A stretch of 64,000 nt of DNA from Brachypterus glaber (lineage: Eukaryota; Arthropoda; Insecta; Coleoptera; Kateretidae): positions 74,942,895 through 75,006,894 of the forward strand of contig OY294044.1 of the NCBI GenBank assembly GCA_958510825.1. Direction: 5' to 3'. This document shows positions 54,643 through 64,000 of this stretch, piece by piece. How positions within the stretch are numbered: the stretch's first letter is position 1; every line of letters begins with the position of its first letter. Below the pieces are notes generated by a model that saw nothing but the letters and a program-made list of their open reading frames with translations, was not told the origin of the DNA and searched no databases. Made by a program: the position numbers and the translations under genes.

Positions 54643-55126
54643 CACTCAGAAAAATCCCATCTTGTAAAATCAATAATAAATTATTTTAATTTAAAAAAAT
54701 TGCATTTTAAAATTTTAAAAGTAAAAACTTTACGTTTTAGTTACGAACAATATTAATTTAAAAAAATAATATTTACACCAAACCGTTTTTCACTTTAAAC
54801 TAAAAGTATTGTCCCTTACTTTCTTATTTTAATGTTTTCTTAATAAAATTATAATAATTCCCTTTATATTGTTAAAAAATATCAATATATTAAAAGAATT
54901 CTTTTTAAAATAACCAGTTTTTGTATTCAAATCATTTACAAGTTTAAATTATTTAAGAGGAAATATTTTTCAAATTACAATGAATATTTTTATTTTTACA
55001 ATGACTTTTTAAAATTAAAAAATATCTTTTTGAATTAACAAAAAACACTGTCGGAGCAAAAACATATTGGTATTCTTTTAAATCATATGACTTTTCTTTG
55101 ATTTTACAACGATTTTTCTCTGAGTG
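54643..55126. mobile_element. 484-bp TA-duplicating MITE, empty site present in the sister arm
   Basis: Ends CACTCAGAAAAAT / ATTTTTCTCTGAGTG, flanked by TA at 54641-54642 and 55127-55128. The other arm of the fold-back retains the uninterrupted sequence (complement of 56500-56530, GAGCCTAGGCACTT) with one TA. Probably a Tc1/mariner-type MITE. Confidence 0.85.
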
Positions 55127-56111
55127 TACGCAGCTGTTTAAACATTTGCCGAATTTTTGCGCTTATAAACAATTAGAATAAGTTTATGAATTTTAGATGA
55201 ATTTGTTTTTTTTAATATATATTGAAAGTACTTAAAAAGACGCTTTCTTTAAAAAAAATTATGATGATTCATTCATTAGTTTCGAAGTTATGATCGTTCA
55301 AATTTGACCGCCATTTACACTGAAACTACAAGGGCATAAGGGCTGTTTTTTCGACAACTACCTTTGTTATTCTAGTACTTACCCGACATTAATTTGCAAT
55401 ACTTACGATCATGTGCGACCTTGTTAAAATGTTAATTAAAAAAACTCAAGTTCGCTTGAAATAGACGAAAAGCGTCCGACTAGAAATTGAAATCGCGAGT
55501 TCTAATAGCAACAAAAAGAAGATATCGATTAGCAGTTTTCTCATATCGTTTCTTATTGTTATTTAATAGTTCTTTTATAGATAAGTTAATTATTATTGTA
55601 TGTTATTAATTAAGCACTTATATAAAAGATATTTTAAAATTGCTCAAAAAATGTTATAAACAATTTTTTCCTAAAATACATTGTATTCGAGATATTAGCG
55701 TTTAAATCAGTAAAATGTTTTTTTTAGCATAACTTAATTCTAAAACGATTTAAATTTTTGCGTGTTCTTATAGGCCCATAAGAGGTCTCTACTTTTTTTT
55801 CTGTTGGGTTGGCAACAAACAAAAGCCTACCTCTTGACGTTTTGCGTGCAAATGTCAACGTCGATTTAAAAATTTAATTTTTTCAAAATTTTGTGTTTGG
55901 GTTATTTTTTACCGTGTTAAAATTGTTGACTGGTTAATTGCAGTGAAAAAAAGAAGAGATGACTGTAAAATATATCAAAATATCATTTGTTCTTAGAATT
56001 TTAAAAATAGTGTAAACTGAAATACCAACCCAAAACAAAAATCCCTAAATCAGTCATCAATTTAAATGTAAGTTTTTTAAATTTTAGAGCAAAATAGAAA
56101 AAATTGTATAA

Positions 56112-56240
56112 AGCACTCGTTTCATAACACTTTTTTAGAGCACTAGTACTTTAGAAAACTCGCCGCAAACGGCTCGTTTTCTAAACTTGTACTCGTGCGC
56201 TAAAAACGTATGTTATGAAACTAGTACTTTAATATACTAT
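56112..56240. mobile_element. Short palindromic MITE
   Basis: CACTCGTTTCATAACAC and GAGCACTAGTACTTTAGAAA pair with their complements around the centre CCGCAAACGG. Confidence 0.65.
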
Positions 56241-57038
56241 TTTAAGCCCTATAAAAATGCTATATACAGTTTTTTTTTGCGTCAGGTGTCCATCTCTCGC
56301 TAGGTTTCAGTTTCAGTGCAAATGGCGGTTAAATTTGAACGATCATAACTTCGAAACTAATGAACGAATCATCATATTTTTTTTTAAGAAAACGTCTTTT
56401 CGATTACTTTCAATATATATTAAAAAAAGAACAAATTCATTGAAAATTCATAAAGTTATTCTAATTGTTTATAAGCACAAAAATTCGATAAATGTTTAAA
56501 CAAGTGCCTAGGCTCTCCTAATTAACGGATTTTAATTTTTCAAAAATCATTTGAAAGTTTAAACTCTCTTCTATATGTGTTTCAAGTATCTAAGGGCTTT
56601 ATGTTCAATTTTGTATGATTTTGAAAATTTGATTTTTTTTTTAATCCGGATTGAAAAATTATTGTGAAAAAACTATCAGATCAATCTTGATGAAATTTGG
56701 TGTGATGATTTAGCACACCATAAAGTTTTCTTGTGCCAATTTTGAAGGTCCTACGTATACTTTAAGTATCCGAAAAAAAATTCCAAAAAAACTCGATTTT
56801 TCTAACCCTTTTTTGTGATTTTTACTATTTTTTCAATAATAATAATTATTTTTTCGATTTGCAACTAATTTCATTATATATAAAATTCAATTGCAAAACT
56901 TTTTTTCCTTTTCAATATTCGTCTGAAATGAACAGTTCCAGATATATGCACGAAAAGGAGAAAAAACATGAAATTTTGTTATATAAAAAGTTACGCACAG
57001 GGTTGATTTTATGCGCATAGTGAAATTATAATTTTTAG

Positions 57039-57240
57039 TGATATTCTGGACCCATTCATCCAAAAATATCGAATGGTATACGATTCACCCATCTCAAAAC
57101 AGATACCGCCTGGTCTAATAGCAGAACAACTGCAGCGCGTTGCAGCGGTACGATTACTTCTTGCCACGAAAGGGCTATTAGTAAATAAGATCACTCCCGT
57201 TTTTTACACCACAAAAAGGCTTGCCTCAAATCCAATGTAG
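57039..57240 (+). CDS. Candidate exon, possible continuation of the gene starting at 20566
   Basis: After ATAATTTTTAG, an open frame reads DILDPFIQKYRMVYDSPISK, QIPPGLIAEQLQRVAAVRLL and LATKGLL, then continues VNKITPVFYTT...SNPM to TAG at 57238. A possible GTAAAT donor at 57181 would end it earlier. Residue composition looks like real protein, and the antisense frame seems to be its shadow. Entry phase needs two upstream bases, which the exon at 20566-20624 supplies (AA+T = Asn). The implied intron is 36 kb, long but possible given the repeat load. A retroelement or lone exon of another gene is an alternative. Family not recognised. Confidence 0.4.
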
Positions 57241-57589
57241 TGGAGTAACAAACCTCAAAATGTTTTTAAAAAATGTGTGTTTATGCGCTTCAGTAAAGTT
57301 AAGTAAAGTTTGTAACGGATTTTTCTTTTGTTGTTTTTCTTTTTGAAGGTTTAAGTTGAAAATGTTTGTGGTATAATGCATTAGAAGTTATTGGGTTCAA
57401 TGTAGGCCCATCTGTGTAGGAATCGTGGGTCCTTGTGATAAGGAGTATTTGTATAGCTGATGTTAGATGTATGGATAGGATCGAAAACATAAACCTACGG
57501 TCGTTCTCAACAGTTTGAAGAAAGTGAGTTATTCGGGATTAAAAAGTAGTCCATCGATTTTAAGGAAAGATCTAAACTTAAACGCTCAA
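57241..57589. other. Single-copy-looking sequence, no feature assigned
   Basis: Less repetitive than its neighbours. Isolated splice-like signals (GTGAGT at 57515) without a matching acceptor and frame. Confidence 0.35.
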
Positions 57590-58665
57590 TATAACAATAT
57601 GACAGTTAAAATGCAGTTAGTTAAAATACTCATTTCAAGGCCGTAAGAATTCCGTGAATTAAATTTGATTTTCCAGGTATAGAAAATATCTTATGTTTCC
57701 CATAGTAATTTCTTAAATTAAAATAAATTAAAGATAAGGTGGTTTTAAGTATACGTAAGGGAACGTTCAAGTATTACGTAACGTAAATTTTGATAATTTT
57801 GGACCCCCCCCCCTGTAACGGTATTTTCCTATACCATTAAGATGGGCGTAACACTCCCTAAAGGTCAATGGAGCTCTCTACAACTAGAATTATGAAACAA
57901 AAGACGTCTACCCTATCTCTATCTCATTTGTGCTACACTTTCCAGCGAACCAAATAAATACTGTATTTGTTTTTCATACAACAAATACAGTATTTATTTG
58001 GTTGACCGGAAAGTGTAGCACTGAGCGGCACGAACGAACATAGCTAATGTGAATCTGTAGAATAAGATAATTCTACTAAAATTTAGATGGCGCCAGTAAT
58101 TTCTTTAATAAAAATACTATAGTTACATTTTTCGCCCGGCCAAGTAAATATTGTATTTTTTCAACAAAGAACACAGAATTTGTTTGGTTGGGTGGAAGTG
58201 GGAGTGTATGGATGTCTTCTATCCTTTTTGGGTAGAACTCGCCATTAAACTTAAACATTGAAATAAGTTCTGATGAAAGTCGGTGACATACATAATTAAT
58301 AAATTATAATTATTTATTTAATAAAATTTTGCCATTGAAATGCGTTTAATTTCAATTTTTTTTTTCAAGATGGCAAAAGTTAAATTTTTTTTCATATAGT
58401 TTATTACTCACTTAGTGAAGATAAAGACGCACAAAATATTTCTTGCAAATGCTGACATGGCATTTTTTTAAATTTAAGATATTACAATTTTATTTCAATT
58501 TTTGAGTTTAAATGACCTTTTTGTATACTTAAAACCACCCTACCTTTTATTTATTTTAATTTAAGAAATCACTAGGGCTAATATAAGATATTTCCAATAC
58601 CTGGACAATAAAATTCATTTCACGGAATTCTTACAACAAATGAATATTTTAACTAAAATATTAGA
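57590..58665. mobile_element. Inverted-repeat element, about 150-bp arms
   Basis: The left AATTCCGTGAATTAAATTTG...GGTGGTTTTAAGTATAC is mirrored by the right GTATACTTAAAACCACC...ATTTCACGGAATTCTTAC. A hairpin (57936-58020) lies inside. Confidence 0.65.
57936..58020. repeat. Hairpin with about 38-bp arms
   Basis: AATAAATACTGTATTTGTT (57954 on) pairs with AACAAATACAGTATTTATT, and pairing extends out to GTGCTACACTTTCC / GGAAAGTGTAGCAC. Confidence 0.8.
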
Positions 58666-58737
58666 TATTTCCAATACCTGGACAATAAAATTTAATTAAG
58701 AAATTCTTGATCCTTACTCATATTGGAGTTGATTTAA

Positions 58738-60312
58738 ATAAACCATAGAAAAAATTGTTATCTCTCCAAAATATAAATTTATTGTCTATTAAACAAACAT
58801 TACAGCGACAATTGTTTCGACTTTTTTAACATAAAGTCATTTTCAAGTTTTTTAAATTTATAAACAAATTAACTTGAGTACACATTATTAGAAATTTCAT
58901 AAACCATAGTATGACATTTCTAATAATGTGTACTCAAGTTAATTTGTTTATAAATTTAAAAAACTTGAAAATGACTTTATGTTAAAAAAGTCGAAACAAT
59001 TGTCGCTGTAATGTTTGTTTAATAGACAATAAATTTATATTTTGGAGAGATAACAATTTTTTCTATGGTTTAATAAAATGTAGTTCACGGAATTCTTACG
59101 ACAAATGAATATTTAACTAAAATAGATAATAAAATGCATTTTTAACTTTCATATTTATTTGAAGCTTATAAGCTTTGACATATTGAATGTTTTAAGTTTA
59201 GTCATTTCCTTAAAATCTGTGACCTTAAACTACTTCATAGCTTAAATTTATGACAAACTTCTAACAACCGATACGCCATATTGGTTCCGTCATTTAGATT
59301 TTTGGTGTTTTGATCATTGGTCTACATTAATACCCCCCTAAAAAGAGCATGTATACTAAATTTGAGCAAAATGGAAAAATGAAAAAATTAACCACCCTAG
59401 TGGCGCGACAAATTTTTTTCGCAGTCAGCGGTATGGAAAATACTTCTTTATCTTTTTTTTCTCAGCCCACTGTGCACAGAATACTTTTTCGTTTTTGTGG
59501 GCCTGTGTTATCAGTTTATAATCTATAAATCGTTTATCTCTCCAAAATATAAATTTATTGTCTATTAAACAAACATTACAGCGACAATTGTTTCGACTTT
59601 TTTAACATAAAGTCATTTTCAAGTTTTTTAAATTTATAAACAAATTAACTTGAGTACACATTATTAGAAATTTCATAAACCATAGTATGACATTTCTAAT
59701 AATGTGTACACAAGTTAATTTGTTTATAAATTTAAAAAACTTGAAAATGACTTTATGTTAAAAAAGTCGAAACAATTGTCGCTGTAATGTTTGTTTAATA
59801 GACAATAAATTTATATTTTGGAGAGATAACAATTTTTTCTATGGTTTAATAAAATGTAGTTCACGGAATTCTTACGACAAATGAATATTTAACTAAAATA
59901 GATAATAAAATGCATTTTTAACTTTCATATTTATTTGAAGCTTATAAGCTTTGACATATTGAATGTTTTAAGTTTAGTCATTTCCTTAAAATCTGTGACC
60001 TTGGACTACTTCATAGCTTAAATTTATGACAAACTTCTAACAACCGATACGCCATATTGGTTCCGTCATTTAGATTTTTGGTGTTTTGATCATTGGTCTA
60101 CATTAATACCCCCTAAAAAGAGCATGTATACTAAATTTGAGCAAAATGGAAAAATGAAAAAATTAACCACCCTAGTGGCGCGAAAAATTTTTTTCGCAGT
60201 CAGCGGTATGGAAAATACTTGTTTATCTTTTTTTCTCAGCCCACTGTGCACAGAATACTTATTCGTTTTTGTGGGCCTGTGTTATCAGTTTATAATCTAT
60301 AAATCGTTTAGC
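58738..60312. repeat. 776-bp tandem duplication, each copy with a fold-back of about 290-330 bp
   Basis: Sequence from 58760 repeats at 59536 with very few differences (offset 776). Each unit contains a hairpin: TCTCTCCAAAATATAAATTT...TTATTAGAAAT, spacer, then the complement (58738-59072 and 59535-59845). It continues through AACAACCGATACGCCATATT and GCAAAATGGAAAAATGAAAA to AATCTATAAATCGTTTA. The left arm of the second hairpin lacks the outermost AAACCATAGAAAAAATTG, consistent with duplication by recombination inside the arm. Confidence 0.9.
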
Positions 60313-61405
60313 GCTCCTAATTATAATTATTAATTATTTCAGAAAAGTTCCGCCTTTAAAAATTTAATTATCCTCCAGTAATTTCTAAATGAGAATTTTT
60401 TTACTGAAATGCTACTTAATTAAGTGCAGTTTTAAAAACCATAAATAACAATAACTGTTATTACTTATTAGCTTACAAAAAATATGAAACTGTCAATATA
60501 TATTTTTTTCTCTTTAAATAAATATTAAAATGTAACAATGAAGGAAATTAATCAAAGGTTACGCAAGTCAGGTTCTGGTCCCTATTCTGACACTGTCCCA
60601 TACTTAAACAAGAAATGAGGAGCTCATTTTCAAAACGCAATTAGTCCAAAAATCCCCTATTGAGATAGGGATGGCGCTTGATACATCAAATCGAACTCTT
60701 CACTGTGTAACAAGTTTTATGTAAAACAGAGCGATATTCTCATATTTTTTTAACGAAACAGAACAGGTCCACAAAGTTTTATTTTTAAAAGTTAACAAGT
60801 CCTACCTTTCTTTTTAAAATGAAACAGGTCCAGCCTTTATTTGACAATTTTCAATTTTCTCATGGGCAATATCTTAGTTTACCCACTAGTACCATAAATA
60901 ACTGTTAAATCTTGTAGTTTTTTTAAATAAATCTCAAAAAGCTCATCGAGTATGTCGTTTGCTTGCTAACTGTTGGGTGGGGACAAAGGTAGAACCATAA
61001 TGATGAGGCAGGTGTCTATGGTAACTATCTGGTCAGTTTCGGAAAATATAAAAAAAAATAAAGAAAATTGGAAAATCAAGTCACAGAATATTTTTCTGCA
61101 TCACGATGCCCCCAAGCTAGTGTTTTTGTAGACCCTGGGATAATAACTCGCTTATCATCAGTAGTCGGCGAATTTACAGTACTCGCATAGGCGCCGCGTC
61201 GACTCTAGCGTTGAGGCGAGGTTTTAAATATTTACATTTTTATTTCTTTTTATCTTGATTCTTTTTAATGATTTCCTTTAAACGAGTAAGGCGGAAAAAA
61301 ATTTATTGACAAATAAAAATTAAAAAGTTTCGTATTCTTAAAAGATAAAAATCGAATGTCGTTTTTTTCTTTGAAAGACGATATACGATATACGATATAT
61401 ATCTC
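60313..61405. other. Unassigned, contains an inverted R1 repeat copy
   Basis: The complement of 60861-60911 matches the R1 repeat of 2263-2330. A GATATACGATATACGATATA microsatellite lies at about 61380-61400. No gene signal. Confidence 0.45.
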
Positions 61406-62049
61406 TGTATAGTTAATATGTCACGCTAGGCCTGAGGTTAACTTAAGTTTGAAACAGTGGTCAAAGCAAACAACCAGTGGATATGTGTAGAATGAGGTCT
61501 AGGCTATTCATAACCATCAACAGCAAAATCGCAGCAGATGGTTTGCAGAAGATACTGTTAAAAGTTGTTGGTGATGGCCTTGTTGTACCTTAAAATTTTA
61601 AAAATTGGGGATTTGAGTAATAATTGTAACTAATTTTCGTCCGTAGAATCCGAATCCGTTCACAGAATTGATCTATCTGTTTTCGTTTTCGAAAAAAATG
61701 CAAATCAAAAAAAAAAAAAAGGCGATGAAAGTTTACTAAAACATATTTTTTATTTTAATTTTTTCGAAAACTAAAACAGATAGATCAATTCTGTGAACGG
61801 ATTCGGATTCTACGGACGAAACTTAGCTACAATTATTACTCAAATCCCCAATTTTTAAAATTTTAAGGTACAACAAGGCCATCACCAACAACTTTTAACA
61901 GTATCTTCTGCAAACCATCTGCTGCGATTTTGCTGTTGATGGTTATGAATAGCCTAGACCTCATTCTACACATATCCACTGGTTGTTTGCTTTGACCACT
62001 GTTTCAAACTTAAGTTAACCTCAGGCCTAGCGTGATGTATAGTTAATAT
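61406..62049. mobile_element. 615-bp hairpin with about 290-nt arms, A-rich loop and 14-bp target-site duplication
   Basis: Arms run from TCACGCTAGGCCTGAGGTTA (61421) inwards to about 61710, mirrored to 62035, with only about three to five mismatches. The loop has a run of 14 A. TGTATAGTTAATAT is repeated at 61406-61419 and 62036-62049. No ORF survives. The form fits an inverted dimer inserted by a LINE-like mechanism. Confidence 0.85.
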
Positions 62050-62831
62050 TGTTGTGGGTAACAAAAAATCAAATGATTCGATTTATAAAAATTTCCCTCA
62101 TAATTCGGCAAAATTATTCCGTAAGCCTATGTTTCTGTGTTTATTTTCAACGTTGATAAGTCATAACTGAATTTACGCCGAATACTGCTTATCATCCGCA
62201 TAAGATAGACCCACTTTATTTTTTAATTCTAAATATAGAGTGTATAAATGCGAGCGAAAAGTTTTTATTTCACGAATAATGTTTTCCCCCTCCTTCTCTG
62301 CTAACGGAGCACTTTTCAACAGCTTCTCTTCAGGTTTTAAGATGCGTCATTTTCAAAGCAGGCAATAGGGAGTTAAGGCCATACCACAAACGTAAACGTA
62401 TCTATCCATAGAGGTGAGAAGGGAGATATAGTAAGATAATTATAGGTCCAAAATGTTATGCATAAGACTTGTAATAAGACCCTGGGTCTTGCTTCTTATT
62501 GGTCGGTTTACGTATATGGTAATAGTACGCCACGTTATCTATCTCACATCGGAAGCGCAATGGATGTTGGGCCCATAATATCTTATTGTATTAGGTATAC
62601 GGATGCCAACTCTATCTCCCTTTCGTCCTCTATCTACCAAAATTGACAGGTACGCAGCCGCAGTTGCAACTGACGATACTCATCTAGATACGGCAGCGCA
62701 TCGTAACGTTCTAATGCGTAGGTACTTACCGTATCCGTATCGAAGCGATCATTGCCGAGTAAACTCGACAGATTTGTAGCGAAGTTAACAGCAGGTGGGT
62801 GTTCTGTGGTTAACAGTCCTAACCTCAAAAA
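62050..62831. promoter_or_regulatory. Upstream region of the Myb/SANT-like gene
   Basis: The 180 bp before the start codon are GC-richer (GTACGCAGCCGCAGTTGCAA, TATCCGTATCGAAGCGATCA) and look like a promoter or 5' UTR. No TATA box was assigned. A GTAAGT on the minus strand near 62729 could belong to a divergent transcript. Loose inverted repeats near 62408-62440 and 62605-62640 (GAAGGGAGATATAGT, ACTCTATCTCCCTTTC) suggest a MITE. Confidence 0.4.
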
Positions 62832-63073
62832 ATGTTTGAATGCAGAGATACCGAAAATCAGAGAAAAAGGTTTTATTTTTCCTCCGAAGATGATATGTAT
62901 TTATTAAAGGAAGTTACAGGACAAAACCCCTTTGAGGACCCTAATAGGTGGAATATAGTACAAAGTAATATATTACAAATTACTGGTAAATGCATTAATG
63001 TTCGAACCCTAAAGGACAGAGTAAAAAATTTAGTGAATAAATACTTACAAAAAGAAAAGGTTCAACAGTTCAA
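62832..63073 (+). CDS. Myb/SANT- or MADF-like DNA-binding protein, exon 1
   Basis: ATG at 62832, with an in-frame TAA 12 bp upstream, opens MFECRDTENQRKR then FYFSSEDDMYLLKEVTGQNP, FEDPNRWNIVQSNILQITGK and CINVRTLKDRVKNLVNKYLQ, ending KEKVQQF plus AA before GTAAGT (63074). The pattern, two or three helices with a conserved Trp and a basic last helix (RTLKDRVKNLVNKYLQK), is that of Myb/SANT-like domains found in many invertebrate proteins, often transposon-derived. A role in DNA binding in the nucleus is inferred. Exit phase 2 matches exon 2. Confidence 0.8.
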
Positions 63074-63188
63074 GTAAGTTATACTTATAGTTTTTTTTTT
63101 ATAAATCAAATTGAAAAAAACTATTTAGTTTTTTTTATTAGTTAATATATTAACTTTAATTAATTATAATTATCATAATTATTCTAAG

Positions 63189-63340
63189 AACAGTTTATGA
63201 AAGAATGGAAGAATTTAAAAATATAAAACCAAAAAGCAAGAATATTAAATCACAAAATTCAATATACCAAAAAGGTTTTGAAGCACGGGAAGCAGCAACA
63301 AATGTAGAGATGCCATGTACTAGCGCTGCTTTCAATGACG
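63189..63340 (+). CDS. Myb/SANT-like gene, exon 2
   Basis: Acceptor TATTCTAAG ends at 63188; the first base completes Lys with exon 1's AA. The exon reads TVYERMEEFKNIKPKSKNIK, SQNSIYQKGFEAREAATNVE and MPCTSAAFND plus G, then a GTAGGT donor. The polar, Lys-rich sequence looks like a disordered linker. The acceptor lacks a long pyrimidine tract, the main weakness. Confidence 0.65.
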
Positions 63341-63349
63341 GTAGGTTAA

Positions 63350-63760
63350 AAAAATATATTTTTCGTACGACCTAGTGTACACGAAATAAAGAAAAATGCA
63401 TGTTCACTATATATCCTCGTTAGGATATTTTTCTATCGCACGAGTACATAGTGCATATTTGAATGAAATGACAACTATGGACATTCATTTATCAAAACGA
63501 TTACACATATCTTTCATTTTGACAAAGGTCACTTGACATTTATAAAATTTTGAAATGTCAAAATTAAACACAGGTAATTCTTTAAAATATACATTTTTAA
63601 AGAGTCTAGACGATAGATCAAACGAAAAATATTGTTCGCAACTCGTTTGCGACAAGTCCTGAGTGCACTTGAATGATTTTTTGGCTCCGCTTCGCGTCAA
63701 AAAAACTTCATTCACGTGCACTTAGGTCTAAAGTCGCATACTACGAAAACTACTATTACA
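63350..63760. mobile_element. MITE in intron 2
   Basis: The left TTTTCGTACGACCTAGTG and the complement of the right end (TTTTCGTAGTATGCGACTTT...ACCTAAGTG) are imperfect inverted repeats sharing the CGACCTA motif of family M1. About 400 bp. Confidence 0.5.
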
Positions 63761-63845
63761 CATGCTTCTAGTTTATTCTTGATTAATCAAAATTTTGAAA
63801 CACTGTCAGTGGCTTACAACTTTTTTCTATTTTTTTTTTGAGTAG

Positions 63846-64000
63846 TTGAAAATGAAGTTGAAATATTGACAACTACTTCTTCAAATAATGAGGCTGACTA
63901 TCAGGAACAAGATGTGGTAGAGTCACTGGAGACCCCTCCCAAGAGGAAGAAATCTTTATTACAAACACCAAAAAATAATTTACGAAGGCCTATTCTAAGT
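63846..64000 (+). CDS. Myb/SANT-like gene, exon 3 (continues past the window)
   Basis: A poly-T tract and GAGTAG acceptor end at 63845. TT joins the G from exon 2 to give Val, then ENEVEILTTTSSNNEADYQE, QDVVESLETPPKRKKSLLQT and PKNNLRRPILS to the window edge without a stop. PPKRKK is a plausible nuclear localisation signal, fitting a nuclear DNA-binding protein. The acidic, Ser/Thr-rich first half may be an activation or linker region. Phase agreement across all three exons supports the model. Confidence 0.75.

Larger units (their letters stand above)
54270..56885. mobile_element. 2.6-kb fold-back with about 0.6-kb arms, carrying nested MITEs
   Basis: Left-arm blocks TACTTAAAGTATACGTAGGA, AAACTTTATGGTGTGCTAAA and AAGCCCTTAGATACTTGAAA are mirrored in the right arm (56560-56790). 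An inner arm pair (55128-55330 / 56290-56510) includes GAACGATCATAACTTCGAAA. The left arm is interrupted by a 484-bp MITE. The loop contains another short MITE (56112-56240). No coding content. Confidence 0.85.

Noticed and set aside
60124..60333. 69-codon ORF in the second copy of the 776-bp duplication
   Set aside because: The first copy carries indels that break the same frame, so it is not under coding constraint.
62634..62828. 64-codon minus-strand ORF upstream of the Myb/SANT-like gene
   Set aside because: Starts at a TTG, shows no motif, and overlaps the likely promoter or 5' UTR.

Overview
This is an AT-rich eukaryotic, almost certainly arthropod and most likely insect, genomic window. 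No species can be named from the sequence alone. There are no operons or long intact host ORFs. The evidence for an insect is the 5'-truncated Jockey/CR1-type and I/R1-type non-LTR retrotransposons with microsatellite tails, Tc1/mariner, PIF/Harbinger-like and P-like DNA transposons, tRNA-derived SINEs, and very many palindromic fold-back elements with 'tacagggtgt'-type ends.

Host genes are small exons buried in transposons, recovered by matching splice signals and reading-frame phase. (1) A minus-strand BTB/POZ-domain gene has six phase-compatible exons at 19748-19719, 12868-12807, 9545-9380, 8844-8662, 4505-4253 and 1708-1556, about 282 codons, and it runs off the left edge. (2) A candidate plus-strand gene starts divergently at 20566; a phase-compatible possible second exon lies 36 kb away at 57039. 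(3) A plus-strand gene with a Myb/SANT- or MADF-like DNA-binding domain starts at 62832, has three phase-compatible exons and runs off the right edge.

Layout. 0-20 kb: the BTB gene, its introns filled with RNase H and reverse-transcriptase fragments, fold-backs, a perfect hairpin, and a partial tandem duplication of one BTB exon. 20-28 kb: a likely bidirectional promoter, a decayed full-length Tc1-like element with TA target duplication (21574-22832), a TGACGT-rich repeat, and a decayed 2.9-kb DDE transposon (24406-27340). 28-38 kb: SINEs, a Jockey-like 3' fragment, and nested fold-backs, including one whose inverted repeats are built of 16-bp tandem units and flanked by an 8-bp target duplication. 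38.6-53.2 kb: a diverged array of a roughly 0.7-kb monomer of unknown nature, repeatedly interrupted by MITEs, SINEs, a P-like THAP-bearing remnant and perfect palindromes. A 200-N gap lies at 53468-53667. 53.7-62 kb: large fold-backs, a near-identical 776-bp tandem duplication, and a 615-bp hairpin flanked by a 14-bp direct repeat. 62.8-64 kb: the third gene.

The most unusual theme is a set of near-perfect hairpins (7668-7822, 44124-44644, 61421-62035) with 13-15 bp target-site duplications. Such long duplications do not fit ordinary cut-and-paste MITEs and suggest retroposition-like insertion of inverted dimers. All similarity claims come from reading the sequence; no database was searched.
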